Source: CAZJAH01 sp964544155 (lineage in GTDB: Bacteria; Bacteroidota; Ignavibacteria; Kapaibacteriales; UBA2268). From it: a DNA stretch of 64,000 nt. The notes beneath the pieces are model-generated. The model was not told the origin of the DNA. It saw only the letters and a program-made list of their open reading frames with translations, and did not search any database. The position numbers and the translations under genes were made by a program. The stretch is from the NCBI GenBank assembly GCA_964544155.1, contig CAZJAH010000008.1:22098-86097 (forward strand). Direction: 5' to 3'. Every line of letters starts with the position of its first letter. The first letter of the stretch is position 1. Below, piece after piece: positions 6,874-15,947 of the stretch.

Positions 6874-9800
6874 CTATCTTTTGATCACTTTGCCGGTGAA
6901 GTAATTTTCGCCATTGCTTATAACAATGTGGTAAGTTCCCGCAGCCAGAGCTGATATATCAAGATCTCTTTTGTTCAGTCCTTTATTAAACATGTGGGTT
7001 TGTTTAACTGCAACTGAGCCTTTAGAATCATAAAGGTTTAATTCATATCTTCCCGGATTGCTTAGCTCCAGCTTAAGTGCGCATTTGCTATCCGAGGGGT
7101 TCGGGCTAATTTCAAAGCCGTTTCCAGGGCCTGCAGCGCTAACCACGGAAAGAGGCTCTTTAGCATAGGCTGAATAGTGTATGTCAATTTTCTGTGGATC
7201 GCCGTCAGTCGTAATTTCCAGAATGGCTTCTTTCGGGCCTTCCTTTTTTGGCGAGTATTTCAGGGTCAGGCTTGATTGCAGCCCGGGTTGTATCGGGTTC
7301 TGAAACGGTGACGTTATGGTAAACTCATCTTCTTCCACAAATGAAGGAACTACAAGCTTAACATCCGTGACATTAATATCAATATTACCGTTATTTTTTA
7401 ATCTTACTATATCGAATTTAAACTTGTTTATCTCGAGGGTATCCAGGTCAACTTCTTCGGCGGTAAGAAGGCTGATCTCATTATTAACGTTGTAAGGTAC
7501 GCTGTAAAACTCAATGTAGGTCAGATATTTGCCGATCTGCCATAATCTGGAAGTGTTATCATTGCCGTCATCCGCCCCGATAGTATAATTGCCGGGAATA
7601 TCCCTGGTAAGTTCAAAGCTCCAGGTTCTGCCTAAGTCTGTTGTTATCCATACATGGCCACGCTCGTCAAGCATAATTAAAGATCTCGAGTTATCGGGCC
7701 CGTACAGATACACGGGGTACATTTTGCCGTTTATATTTTCACTGTCAACTTCCCAGCTGTTGCCTCCGTTTGTTGTTCTGGCTATATACTTAGGTTCGGA
7801 GCCGTCCGTTTCAATGCCTTCGGATATTATCGCCATACCGTTTTGAAGATCATAGAAAGCAATATCTCTTATATGCTTATTTTCAGAAATGGTTTTTACC
7901 TGCCATGTATTTCCTCTGTTCGAGGAAAAAATAATTCTTCCTTTATTGGTGCCGAACCAGATTTTATCATCGGAGAAATAGCAGGCATTTACATACCCGG
8001 CTTCATCCTGTAGTGGTTCTGGAAGATTTTCAAGCGCCGACCATCCCTGCCCGCCGTTCTGAGTTTTACCCACCCCCCATTTACCATTCTGGGGGTCACC
8101 AAGAAAAATGCCGTTATTTTCATCGAAGAAATAGATGTCATTAATAAAACCGGTAATATTTCCAACTTCCACATTATTCCAGGTACTGCCGCCATTATAA
8201 GTGTAGAAGATTTTTGCCTGTTCCCGGCGGGTTTCCGTACCAAAATATTGCCTCGATGAGTTAAAAGCGTGGCTCGAATAAATGGGATCCTCGGCTAAAG
8301 CCTGTACATTGGCACCGCCTCCTGTAGTCCTGATATATACACCTCTGTTTGTGGATGAAAATCTAAGGAAACCGCCTATCAAAAGGCCGTTCATATCGAA
8401 TGCGGAAGCGGTACTCCAACTAATGGACGGAGAATCTCTGAAGGAATAATTCGTGCCGAATTTATTATCAGTTTTTAAATTTATCGACAGCCTTACGAGC
8501 TGGTAGTCAAGATAGCCGTCGGCTTCATATTTGAGCAGAATATCGGCATAACCGTCGTACCATGGAGTGTTGCTGCCTAATGTGGCGTTTAGTTCTATGG
8601 AAGCTTCATCATCATTAAGTAAATCGCCTATAATGAAATCAGATACATCTATTGTCAGATAATCCTGAACGGGAGTTGCCGTTACAACAAGGTTTTTAGC
8701 GTCAGACAGATAGTTCTTTATTTTTGCAGTAAATTTTTTGACCTCACCGATGGTATTAAAATGCTCACCGTTGAAAGCAGTTTCATAAGCATAAACACCA
8801 GGTACGGCATTCGCTCCGTTTATTGGGTTATTCAGCGTAACGGCTTTAAGCGCGTCGGCAATACCATAGAATTGCGGTTTCTGTTCGTCGCTCACTCCTG
8901 CGAGTTCATTTGTGCAAGATCTTAGCTGCTGTATGATCTGCCTGGGAGTCCAGTCGGGATGAATTGATTTTATCAAAGCGGCTATGCCTGCCGCGACGGG
9001 GGAAGCCATTGAAGTGCCGGACTCTGATTTGTAGCTGTTATCCGGATAGGTTGAGTTTATACCCACGCCGGGAGAATAAGCCGTAACAGAATAGCCGTAA
9101 TTAAATGAATTTCTTCTATTACTTCTCGTGCCGCCAATTGTCGCTAAATTAGCGTACGATGAAGGATAGTGAGGTGAATCTTCAAGAGATACACCGTCAT
9201 TACCGGCAGCGGCTATTACGACGGCTCCCATTTCGAATGCCGCGTTGATAATATCCTGTTCGGCCCGGCTGCCTCCTGAACCGCCCCAGCTGCAATTAAT
9301 TATATCCGCGCCGTTTTCCGCGGCATACAGGATTGCGTCATATCCCCTGTATATACCGCCATACTGCGGATTATCGGAGGACAGCTTAAGGGGCATTATC
9401 GTACAATTAAATGCGGGCGATGCAATGCCTTTGCCATTATCAGTTATGGCCGCCGCGCAGCCGGCAACATGTGTACCGTGGGATACATGTGTACTTGTCG
9501 GCTTGGGATCGTTATCTTCTCTAAAGGACCCGCCGGTGTAATTTCCTACAAAGTCCCAGCCTCTGATATCGTCCACTTTGCCGTTGTTATCATTATCAAT
9601 TCCGTCTCCGGGGATCTCGTCTTCGTTTACCCATATATTATCGGCGAGGTCTTCATGATCCCATTCAACCCCGGAATCCGTTATGGCAATGATCACATCC
9701 TTGCTGCCCTTGGTTATTTCCCAGGCTTCGGGTAAATTTAAAGCATTTATGTGCCATTGATCCTTTAATCTCGGATCGTTTGGTATATATTCATTCGTAT

Positions 9801-10239
9801 ATCGTATGAATATTGGATCGGCGTATTCTACTTCCGGATTTGTTTCCAGTTCAATACACGCGTCATAAGGATCTACCGGTGAGTCATAAACAACTTCATA
9901 TATTCTTGAAAGTGATGATGCAGTAGAGCTGCTTAAAAGTATGTTGCTTTCATATCTTTCATAGGGAGCTTTAATCGAAACGACATTCAATTTGCTCAGG
10001 TAGCTGTTCAATATTGACTCCGAAAGGGCTTTCTTGTTAACGATATGCTTTTTTCCCTTTAGTTTGATATGTATTCTATTTTGCTCATAATACTTTTGGT
10101 CTACTTTTTTAACCAGATTTGGCGATATATCCATATGCCGGTCCGGTGTATAATATCTTTCAGCATAATCGGCAAATCCATTAATATTTACAAACGCAAT
10201 AATCACAATCAAAAAAATAAGTTTATTAAATAAGGCCAT
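6874..10239 (-). CDS. Secreted S8 (subtilisin-like) serine protease with BNR-type beta-propeller and T9SS sorting domain
   Basis: A 1121-residue secreted protein. Residues 1-23 are a signal peptide. A fervidolysin-like N-terminal pro-region leads to the S8 domain (about 160-465) with the triad D188 (AITDSGVEWDH), H254 (SHGTHVAG) and S410 (SGTSMASP), and oxyanion N337. After about residue 620 come Asp-box-like repeats such as GNTWQV, GGNSWEV and GRTWSF, typical of sortilin/BNR or YCF48-like propellers. The end (about 1045-1121, EISPNPSDSKCAL ... GTYHIVISNGENYFTGKVIKR) is a type A T9SS C-terminal sorting domain, which sends cargo through the outer membrane and is then removed. The substrate is unknown. 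A strong terminator lies just downstream. Confidence 0.93.
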   Translation of the reverse strand: MALFNKLIFLIVIIAFVNINGFADYAERYYTPDRHMDISPNLVKKVDQKYYEQNRIHIKLKGKKHIVNKKALSESILNSYLSKLNVVSIKAPYERYESNILLSSSTASSLSRIYEVVYDSPVDPYDACIELETNPEVEYADPIFIRYTNEYIPNDPRLKDQWHINALNLPEAWEITKGSKDVIIAITDSGVEWDHEDLADNIWVNEDEIPGDGIDNDNNGKVDDIRGWDFVGNYTGGSFREDNDPKPTSTHVSHGTHVAGCAAAITDNGKGIASPAFNCTIMPLKLSSDNPQYGGIYRGYDAILYAAENGADIINCSWGGSGGSRAEQDIINAAFEMGAVVIAAAGNDGVSLEDSPHYPSSYANLATIGGTRSNRRNSFNYGYSVTAYSPGVGINSTYPDNSYKSESGTSMASPVAAGIAALIKSIHPDWTPRQIIQQLRSCTNELAGVSDEQKPQFYGIADALKAVTLNNPINGANAVPGVYAYETAFNGEHFNTIGEVKKFTAKIKNYLSDAKNLVVTATPVQDYLTIDVSDFIIGDLLNDDEASIELNATLGSNTPWYDGYADILLKYEADGYLDYQLVRLSINLKTDNKFGTNYSFRDSPSISWSTASAFDMNGLLIGGFLRFSSTNRGVYIRTTGGGANVQALAEDPIYSSHAFNSSRQYFGTETRREQAKIFYTYNGGSTWNNVEVGNITGFINDIYFFDENNGIFLGDPQNGKWGVGKTQNGGQGWSALENLPEPLQDEAGYVNACYFSDDKIWFGTNKGRIIFSSNRGNTWQVKTISENKHIRDIAFYDLQNGMAIISEGIETDGSEPKYIARTTNGGNSWEVDSENINGKMYPVYLYGPDNSRSLIMLDERGHVWITTDLGRTWSFELTRDIPGNYTIGADDGNDNTSRLWQIGKYLTYIEFYSVPYNVNNEISLLTAEEVDLDTLEINKFKFDIVRLKNNGNIDINVTDVKLVVPSFVEEDEFTITSPFQNPIQPGLQSSLTLKYSPKKEGPKEAILEITTDGDPQKIDIHYSAYAKEPLSVVSAAGPGNGFEISPNPSDSKCALKLELSNPGRYELNLYDSKGSVAVKQTHMFNKGLNKRDLDISALAAGTYHIVISNGENYFTGKVIKR

Positions 10240-10311
10240 ATAACCCCCAGTGTTTATATTAATTCATAATTTATGATATCTAAATATGTTCTTAATTTTT
10301 TAATCTTACAG

Positions 10312-12306
10312 TTAAAATTCCTGCAGGAAAATTACAGCATAGCCATATCTTTTAGTTCCTGCAAATATTAGCGTATAGCCCTTTCCGAGCGGCAGCAGTA
10401 TATCGTCAATGCGAATAAGAGATTCTTCTCTGCCTGCTTCAATGAATACAAAGCTGTGTTTATATTCTCTATGTATCTTTTCCGGTATGGTGAATTCCTT
10501 ATATTCTACATTATTTACCAGAATATCTTCACTATCGGCTAATTTGATAGCGATCGGCCCGCTTTCTGTTGATGCGTTCAAAAACCGCCTTATATAATAA
10601 GAATTTTGCAAATCGAAAGGCTTGTGGGAATTCGTGAAAATATCCGTCTCGCCTTTTTCACCGGTAATAACAACAAGCATCCTTTCTCCGCTTACAGCTT
10701 CAAATTGCAGTTCTTTGTCTTCGGTTGAAATTGTGTTAGTTCCTTCGGGAAGAATGGTAGCAATAGTTCCGGAAAAATGCACTTTCGCGTTTTCTATCAG
10801 TACATCGCCTGAATTTTTTATTGTGAGTTCTTCAAAATCCTTATTGCTAACAACCTGGACAATTTGTGCTATTACACCTGTTTCCAGTGGTTGATGAGAA
10901 GTAATGCCGGGGTCGTCCTCGATCAAGGTAAGCCTTTCATTGCCCTGCTGATCATAATTAATAACAAGCAGATAATTTTTGTTGGGTTCAAGTACTCCTG
11001 TCGCAACATTAACCAGTCTCTGCGGCTGTGTATTGGCGAAAAGGGTAAGCGGCGCGTATCCCGATTTAATGATCGCAGGGGCGGAAACTTCTCCCGGCGA
11101 AATTTCACTTGTAATAACTATTCCTGAGGTATAATTGTTCCGGGCGGTATCGTTATTTCTTGCGCCCAGTGAAATCCTCCGTGAACCGGCCCCGTAAGCT
11201 CCGTGTACAACTCTGATGACGCAGGTCGAATCTGACGGTTTATACAATCGCAGTGGATTAACAACCACTATTCCGCCGGCTTTTTGCTCTTCAGTATCGA
11301 ATATAAGAGTGTTATACTTTTCCAATACTTCCAGAGAAAAATCTAACGCGCCGGCTTTCCCGGTCATAAGTAATGTAGAAAGGGTGTCGAGGGCATCGGT
11401 TCCGCAGGCGCTAACTTCTGTATAGTTCTGTATCATGCCAGGGCCGAGTGCTTGAACCACTGTTTCATCAGGATTCTTTTTCAAAGTAACAGTTTCTGTT
11501 GAAAAATTAATTGTCCTTATCTCGGTAGTTCTTTCCTCTATTATCGGCGGCTCATAAACCGCTGCTTCCGAGTGTATTTTTTCATCCAATAACATAACCT
11601 TTTCATCTGCCTGAGGCTCATTAATAATGATTATGGTGTATTGGCCGCGCCTGTCGAGCTGCTCAAGCTTGTAAAGGCCGATCGGCTCAGGGCCATCGTC
11701 GGTTTCACGTATTAAGCTGACCGGCAGGTCACCTGTTCTAACCGGAGTAAGCAGGGAATTATTTAAGTATTCCAGATTACCCACCAGGACTTCTCCATTG
11801 GGGCATCCGAGCCTAAGCGTATATCTAATGGTTGTATCAGGATTAGCATTCAGAAGCCTGATATAAGCACTTGTGCTGTTATCGGGAATAGTCGAAGATG
11901 TAGATATTCTTATAAGTGAATCGGCATTCCCGCCGTCTTTGAGCCCGGCAGCGGGCATGGCAAAATATGTATAAGTCAGGTTGCGCGCGAACCTGTGCCT
12001 CTGCTGCGTACGAAGCTGCCCTTCGCCGTCTGAAGTTACTACCGACATAAATGCCGAATCCGCGGGAGGATTAATTACCGGAGTAATTTGCCCGAATGAT
12101 GATAGCTCTGTCTGTGCCTTAGCTTCAAAGTCAAGCTTTCTTGGCTTGCTGTCTTCAGCAAGATTCATAAACCTTACAAGTACCGATTCCGCCTGTGGCG
12201 GCGGGTTTACCAGGCTGTCGCTTTCTTCAATGCATCCAGTGCCTAATACTAATAAAGGCGCTATAACCGTCCATAACATGATATGGAATTTTATATTCGA
12301 TTTCAT
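10312..12306 (-). CDS. DUF4397-repeat surface lipoprotein
   Basis: A 664-residue protein with an N-terminal lipid-type signal: a hydrophobic stretch ending at LGTGC (C25), though glycine at -3 makes the lipobox slightly unusual. After it come repeated segments of the DUF4397 type, which start like VRFMNLAEDSKPRKLDF, AYIRLLNANPDTTIRYTL and CVIRVVHGAYGAGSRRISL and are spaced through the chain. Such lipoproteins are anchored in the outer membrane; no activity is known. The gene lies 72 bases upstream of the S8 protease and reads in the same direction, so they could be co-transcribed. No catalytic motif is seen. Confidence 0.75.
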   Translation of the reverse strand: MKSNIKFHIMLWTVIAPLLVLGTGCIEESDSLVNPPPQAESVLVRFMNLAEDSKPRKLDFEAKAQTELSSFGQITPVINPPADSAFMSVVTSDGEGQLRTQQRHRFARNLTYTYFAMPAAGLKDGGNADSLIRISTSSTIPDNSTSAYIRLLNANPDTTIRYTLRLGCPNGEVLVGNLEYLNNSLLTPVRTGDLPVSLIRETDDGPEPIGLYKLEQLDRRGQYTIIIINEPQADEKVMLLDEKIHSEAAVYEPPIIEERTTEIRTINFSTETVTLKKNPDETVVQALGPGMIQNYTEVSACGTDALDTLSTLLMTGKAGALDFSLEVLEKYNTLIFDTEEQKAGGIVVVNPLRLYKPSDSTCVIRVVHGAYGAGSRRISLGARNNDTARNNYTSGIVITSEISPGEVSAPAIIKSGYAPLTLFANTQPQRLVNVATGVLEPNKNYLLVINYDQQGNERLTLIEDDPGITSHQPLETGVIAQIVQVVSNKDFEELTIKNSGDVLIENAKVHFSGTIATILPEGTNTISTEDKELQFEAVSGERMLVVITGEKGETDIFTNSHKPFDLQNSYYIRRFLNASTESGPIAIKLADSEDILVNNVEYKEFTIPEKIHREYKHSFVFIEAGREESLIRIDDILLPLGKGYTLIFAGTKRYGYAVIFLQEF

Positions 12307-12386
12307 ACTTCTTTTTTAATCCGAATTAATTATCTCTTTTAGAACTAATGGATTTCACCGTATAAAAGTTACTAATTTAAATTATT

Positions 12387-12419
12387 TTTAAAGAAAAAAA
12401 TACTAATTAATTATCTTTG
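12387..12419 (+). promoter_or_regulatory. Candidate promoter of prfA
   Basis: TATCTTTG (12412-12419) is an exact TAnnTTTG box; TTTA at 12387-12390, 21 bases upstream, is a weak -33. Predicted transcription start is near 12426, about 65 bases before prfA. Confidence 0.45.
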
Positions 12420-12492
12420 TAAGTTTTTTCACTATAATAACGTGAATATTACAGGATAATAAATTTAGTTTAAAATAAAGACAGATTCAATT

Positions 12493-13578
12493 ATGGAAGA
12501 CAAAGTTAAGAGCATTCTTGAACGATATAATGAAATAAAAGAAAAGATGAACAATCCTGAGATAATGAGCGACTTAAAGCGCTCTACAGAGGTATCCAGG
12601 GAATTCAAGCAGCTTACTCCTATTGCAGATGCCGGCAGGGAATATCTGGAGATATGTGACCATCTGGCGCAAAACAAGGAATTGATCGATTCGAAGGAAA
12701 CCGATCATGAGCTTAAAGACCTTGCATATGAGGAAAACGATGAGCTTGTTAAAAGGCAGGAACAGATGAAAGAAAAACTGCGTTTGCTGCTTGTACCGAA
12801 AGATCCCAATGATCTTAAGAACTGTATCATGGAGATGCGAGCGGGTACCGGCGGCGATGAGGCAGGTATCTTTGTGGGCGACCTTTTAAAAATGTATGAA
12901 AGATTTGCCGAAAATAACAGGTATAAGATAGAGATCATAGATTTTAATGAAAGCGAACGGGGAGGATTTAAGGAAATTATCTTTTCCATTGCCGGTGATG
13001 AAGTTTTCGGTACTATGAAGTTTGAAAGCGGAGTACACAGAGTGCAGCGGGTACCCGAAACAGAAGCCAGCGGCAGGGTTCACACTTCGGCAGCTACAGT
13101 AGCCGTACTACCCGAAGCAGAAGATATTGATATACAAATCAATGAAGAAGACCTCCGCATAGATATTTTTCGCGCGGGCGGCAAGGGCGGCCAGAACGTC
13201 AACAAGGTTGAAACCGCGGTACGGCTCGTACACAATCCTACCGGTTTAGTGGTATCGTGCCAGGATGAACGCTCACAACTCAAAAACCGCGAAAAAGCCT
13301 TGAAAGTTTTGCGCTCCAGGCTATATGAATTGGAACTTAAAAAGCAGCAGGAGCAAATTTCATCATCCAGGAAATCTATGGTGAAAACGGGCGACCGCTC
13401 AGAAAAGATCCGTACATACAACTACCCGCAGAACAGGGTAACTGACCACAGGCTCGAAGGAGATGCAAAAAATTATCCCCTTAAAGACGTCATGGAAGGA
13501 AACCTTATGCAGATTATTGAAAATCTAAAGCTTGCTGAAAGGACTGAAATGCTTAACGCCGGAATAGAACAAATTTGA
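12493..13578 (+). CDS. prfA: Peptide chain release factor 1
   Basis: A 361-residue class I release factor, normal length. The codon-reading PxT motif is PET (188-190, in RVPETEASGR), which marks RF1 (UAA/UAG) rather than RF2, and the catalytic GGQ lies at 232-234 in AGGKGGQNVNKVE; the glutamine is the site that PrmC methylates in other bacteria. RF1 recognises stop codons in the ribosomal A site and releases the finished chain. No prmC gene follows here. A Bacteroidota-type -7 box lies upstream, and no clear terminator is seen downstream. Confidence 0.98.
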   Translation: MEDKVKSILERYNEIKEKMNNPEIMSDLKRSTEVSREFKQLTPIADAGREYLEICDHLAQNKELIDSKETDHELKDLAYEENDELVKRQEQMKEKLRLLLVPKDPNDLKNCIMEMRAGTGGDEAGIFVGDLLKMYERFAENNRYKIEIIDFNESERGGFKEIIFSIAGDEVFGTMKFESGVHRVQRVPETEASGRVHTSAATVAVLPEAEDIDIQINEEDLRIDIFRAGGKGGQNVNKVETAVRLVHNPTGLVVSCQDERSQLKNREKALKVLRSRLYELELKKQQEQISSSRKSMVKTGDRSEKIRTYNYPQNRVTDHRLEGDAKNYPLKDVMEGNLMQIIENLKLAERTEMLNAGIEQI

Positions 13579-13684
13579 GCCTTCCTATATTGTGTGATTC
13601 TAAGTAGCGCCCTTTTTATATATTATTATACGGTTGATTAGGCAAGGGTCTAACGTAAAAATAATTTCATAAAGTAATTAGTTT

Positions 13685-13718
13685 TTTGGAAAAATTAATT
13701 TATTTTAAAATAAATTTG
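13685..13718 (+). promoter_or_regulatory. Candidate promoter of the Bor-like lipoprotein gene
   Basis: TTTG (13685-13688), a 22-base spacer and TAAATTTG (13711-13718), an exact TAnnTTTG match. The predicted transcript would carry an untranslated leader of about 85 bases. Confidence 0.5.
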
Positions 13719-13808
13719 TATTTTAGCAGCCAAATATGCCTGTTATATACAAGCACGTTTGAATAATTACTTAATCAATCTTGTCCTATTCATTGTTGAG
13801 GTGATTTG

Positions 13809-14102
13809 ATGTCTAAATTTCTCAAAATGCTTTTTGTGGTGGTTCTTTGCACTGGTGTACTCACTTCATGCTATACCTATACCACGGTTGTAGGTAAAGG
13901 CGCTCAGGGTAATGTAGAAGTTACCAAATGGAATCATTATGTAATATACGGTTTGGCGCCTGTCGGGGTTTCCGATTCTGAAGAAATGGCCGGAGGAGCT
14001 GAGGATTATACTGTTGTTACAAGGCACAGCTTTGTTAATGGGCTAATTGCCGGAATTACTTTTGGTATTTATACACCAACTACTACTACAGTAAAAAGAT
14101 AA
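13809..14102 (+). CDS. Small Bor-like lipoprotein
   Basis: A 97-residue protein with a lipoprotein signal (MSKFLKMLFVVVLCTG then LTSC, lipid cysteine at 21). The mature part, with KWNHYVIYGLAPVG, VTRHSFVNGLIAGITFGIYTPTT, resembles the Bor family of phage lambda, whose members are outer-membrane lipoproteins linked to serum resistance; in free-living bacteria the role is unknown. I use ATG 13809, which has GAGGTGA five bases upstream, rather than a TTG one codon earlier. A GC-rich hairpin follows at 14113. Confidence 0.7.
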   Translation: MSKFLKMLFVVVLCTGVLTSCYTYTTVVGKGAQGNVEVTKWNHYVIYGLAPVGVSDSEEMAGGAEDYTVVTRHSFVNGLIAGITFGIYTPTTTTVKR

Positions 14103-14112
14103 TTAATATTCC

Positions 14113-14136
14113 GGGGGGCTTAAAAGAAGTCCCCCC
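14113..14136 (+). terminator. Terminator after the Bor-like gene
   Basis: GGGGGG-CTT paired with AAG-t-CCCCCC (one bulged T), loop of A/G bases, followed by a T-rich tract at 14141-14150. Confidence 0.65.
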
Positions 14137-14162
14137 TGTATATTTTTTATTACAGGTGATTT

Positions 14163-14363
14163 ATGAAAAAGTTCTTTTTAATAATTTTCGCGCTAGCGGC
14201 GCTTGTTTTGTTTTTCAATATTCTGAAAATAGTGGTATTTGATATCAACAGGCTGACCGGTTACGGCTATGGTTATCTGACCGGCCTTGTCATTCTATTC
14301 TTATTACTCACAGGATCGGCGATTTATCTTGGCATCAGGATATACAAAAAAAGAGAAAAATGA
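14163..14363 (+). CDS. Small two-helix membrane protein
   Basis: A 66-residue protein with two predicted membrane helices (about 3-25 and 39-60), a short hydrophilic turn rich in Gly/Tyr (LTGYGYGYLTG) and a basic end (RIYKKREK) that should face the cytoplasm. The ATG has AGGTGA upstream with good spacing, which supports a real gene despite its size. I do not recognise a family. It follows the terminator of the Bor-like gene, so expression would depend on readthrough or its own promoter. Confidence 0.6.
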   Translation: MKKFFLIIFALAALVLFFNILKIVVFDINRLTGYGYGYLTGLVILFLLLTGSAIYLGIRIYKKREK

Positions 14364-14476
14364 AAGAAAGCAATCAGGAATTATTTCCACTTTAATTCTC
14401 AAACATCTTCCCTTCAATCCGATTATTATAATACATGGCATTTTATTTGATTTCCGGATATAAATGTGTGCCGCTT

Positions 14477-14492
14477 TGGCACGGCGCTTGCT
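14477..14492 (+). promoter_or_regulatory. Sigma-54 (RpoN) promoter, perfect consensus
   Basis: TGGCACG-gcgc-TTGCT matches the -24/-12 consensus TGGCAYRNNNNTTGCW at every fixed position. The start would fall near 14503, 35 bases before the ATG at 14538, on the same strand. Sigma-54 promoters need an AAA+ activator, which is not encoded in this window. Confidence 0.75.
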
Positions 14493-14537
14493 TGTAACTA
14501 AGTGGATATTTATTTATAAATACTTAATTAGGCGGTT

Positions 14538-15947
14538 ATGCGCTATTATTTCATATTTGTAATGGCTCTTATACTGGCGGTAACGCGGCTTTCCGGGCAG
14601 ACATTAAGATTCGACAGGACTGATGTCGATATGGCCCGTTCAGGCTTTGTTACAGCTACATACCTCTTTGGGGTGGATGTTATTGCCGAAGCTGTCGAAA
14701 ATTGTAATTCGGTGAGTTTCCGTTTAGTGCATGACCAGACCGATTATGTTAAATTTTCCGGCTATTCAGAAACATATTTCACTAAAACCGGCGGAGCTGT
14801 ATCAATCATTCATAAAACAGACCCTTCTACGGGCAGTGCGATGATAGAAATCGGAGCGCTATCCGGGACTACACCCGGCGATACTGTCTTTGACGAACCG
14901 GCGGTAATTCATTTGGAATTCGCGGTAACGCAGTCAGCGCCGCATTTATCTGAGCTGACATTCGAATTTCTGAATCCCCAGGCGACAGTATTTAGTGATA
15001 CTACGGGCGAAATAATTGAGCTGGATACAGAGTCCATAAGCTACAACATACACAGCTTTATAGATGCATGGCCGGGTGATGCCAATAATGACGGTGTCGT
15101 GGATACAAGGGATATATCAACAATAGGCCTTTATCTGGGCATTGGTCCGAAGACAAAATCCATGAGGAGCTTTCGCAGGCATAATCCAAGTGCTATATGG
15201 GCGCCTCAGCCGGTACTGGCATGGGATAGCGCTATGGTCAGCTATGCTGATTGCGACGGCAACGGTGAAATTACAGTAACTGACATTCTGATTGTTAATC
15301 TTAACCACGACAGTACACACGCAGCCGCTAAAGAAGTAAAAGGAAATGCTGAGATCCAATCAGATTGCGAGTATTTAAATAAAAAATTCGACCCGGAATA
15401 CGCGCGAATACCCTGTAAAATAAGCACACATGAGAAATATAACGCCATAGCCGGTTCAATTCCGATATTTGATGATCTAGGTAATGAAATTGCGGGTATT
15501 GAAAAAAATTCCGACGCGGGATATGTGTTTCAAAAAATTGAAAACGGCAGGCTATATTTCTCGATCGGCAGGATAGGAAATAAAGGATATATTGACAGCG
15601 AAGAACCTTTTAATTATGTTGTTAAGCTTGCTGATCCGGCCAGCTTCAATCCTGAAGCGGAATTAAAGGCAATTAACTCATACGGGGTTATATTTACTCC
15701 AGATAAAGCAACTTCCGTGGAAGAGAATGTTAACACCGGCCTGATCACACATGCCGGTGATTTCCTGGAAATACCGCCTGTAAAGAAAAGCTGCTTCCTT
15801 TATATTTTCAGCCTTCATGGAGGGCTTGCACAAAAAACCCGTCTCGTTCCCGGCAGTACTTCAGTATATGTCGGCGGGCTTGCCCGCGGAACCTACTTAG
15901 TAAAAATTGAAGGCAGCGCTGCTCCCGCGTTTATCTTTACAAGGTAG
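14538..15947 (+). CDS. Secreted cohesin-/dockerin-like protein
   Basis: A 469-residue secreted protein. Residues 1-20 form a signal peptide ending near LSGQT. Residues about 22-170 read like a cohesin-type beta sandwich (VDVIAEAVENCNSVSFRLVHD; FDEPAVIHLEFAV). Two calcium loops typical of dockerin type I follow: GDANNDGVVDTRDISTI (about 180-196) and DCDGNGEITVTDILIVN (about 239-255), here split by an insertion of some 40 residues. The last 65 residues (FLEIPPVKKSCFLYIFSLHG ... RGTYLVKIEGSAAPAFIFTR) resemble a degenerate T9SS sorting domain. A scaffold or adhesion role is possible but unproven; cohesin and dockerin modules outside cellulosomes are common. A perfect sigma-54 box stands 35-60 bases upstream. 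Confidence 0.75.
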   Translation: MRYYFIFVMALILAVTRLSGQTLRFDRTDVDMARSGFVTATYLFGVDVIAEAVENCNSVSFRLVHDQTDYVKFSGYSETYFTKTGGAVSIIHKTDPSTGSAMIEIGALSGTTPGDTVFDEPAVIHLEFAVTQSAPHLSELTFEFLNPQATVFSDTTGEIIELDTESISYNIHSFIDAWPGDANNDGVVDTRDISTIGLYLGIGPKTKSMRSFRRHNPSAIWAPQPVLAWDSAMVSYADCDGNGEITVTDILIVNLNHDSTHAAAKEVKGNAEIQSDCEYLNKKFDPEYARIPCKISTHEKYNAIAGSIPIFDDLGNEIAGIEKNSDAGYVFQKIENGRLYFSIGRIGNKGYIDSEEPFNYVVKLADPASFNPEAELKAINSYGVIFTPDKATSVEENVNTGLITHAGDFLEIPPVKKSCFLYIFSLHGGLAQKTRLVPGSTSVYVGGLARGTYLVKIEGSAAPAFIFTR

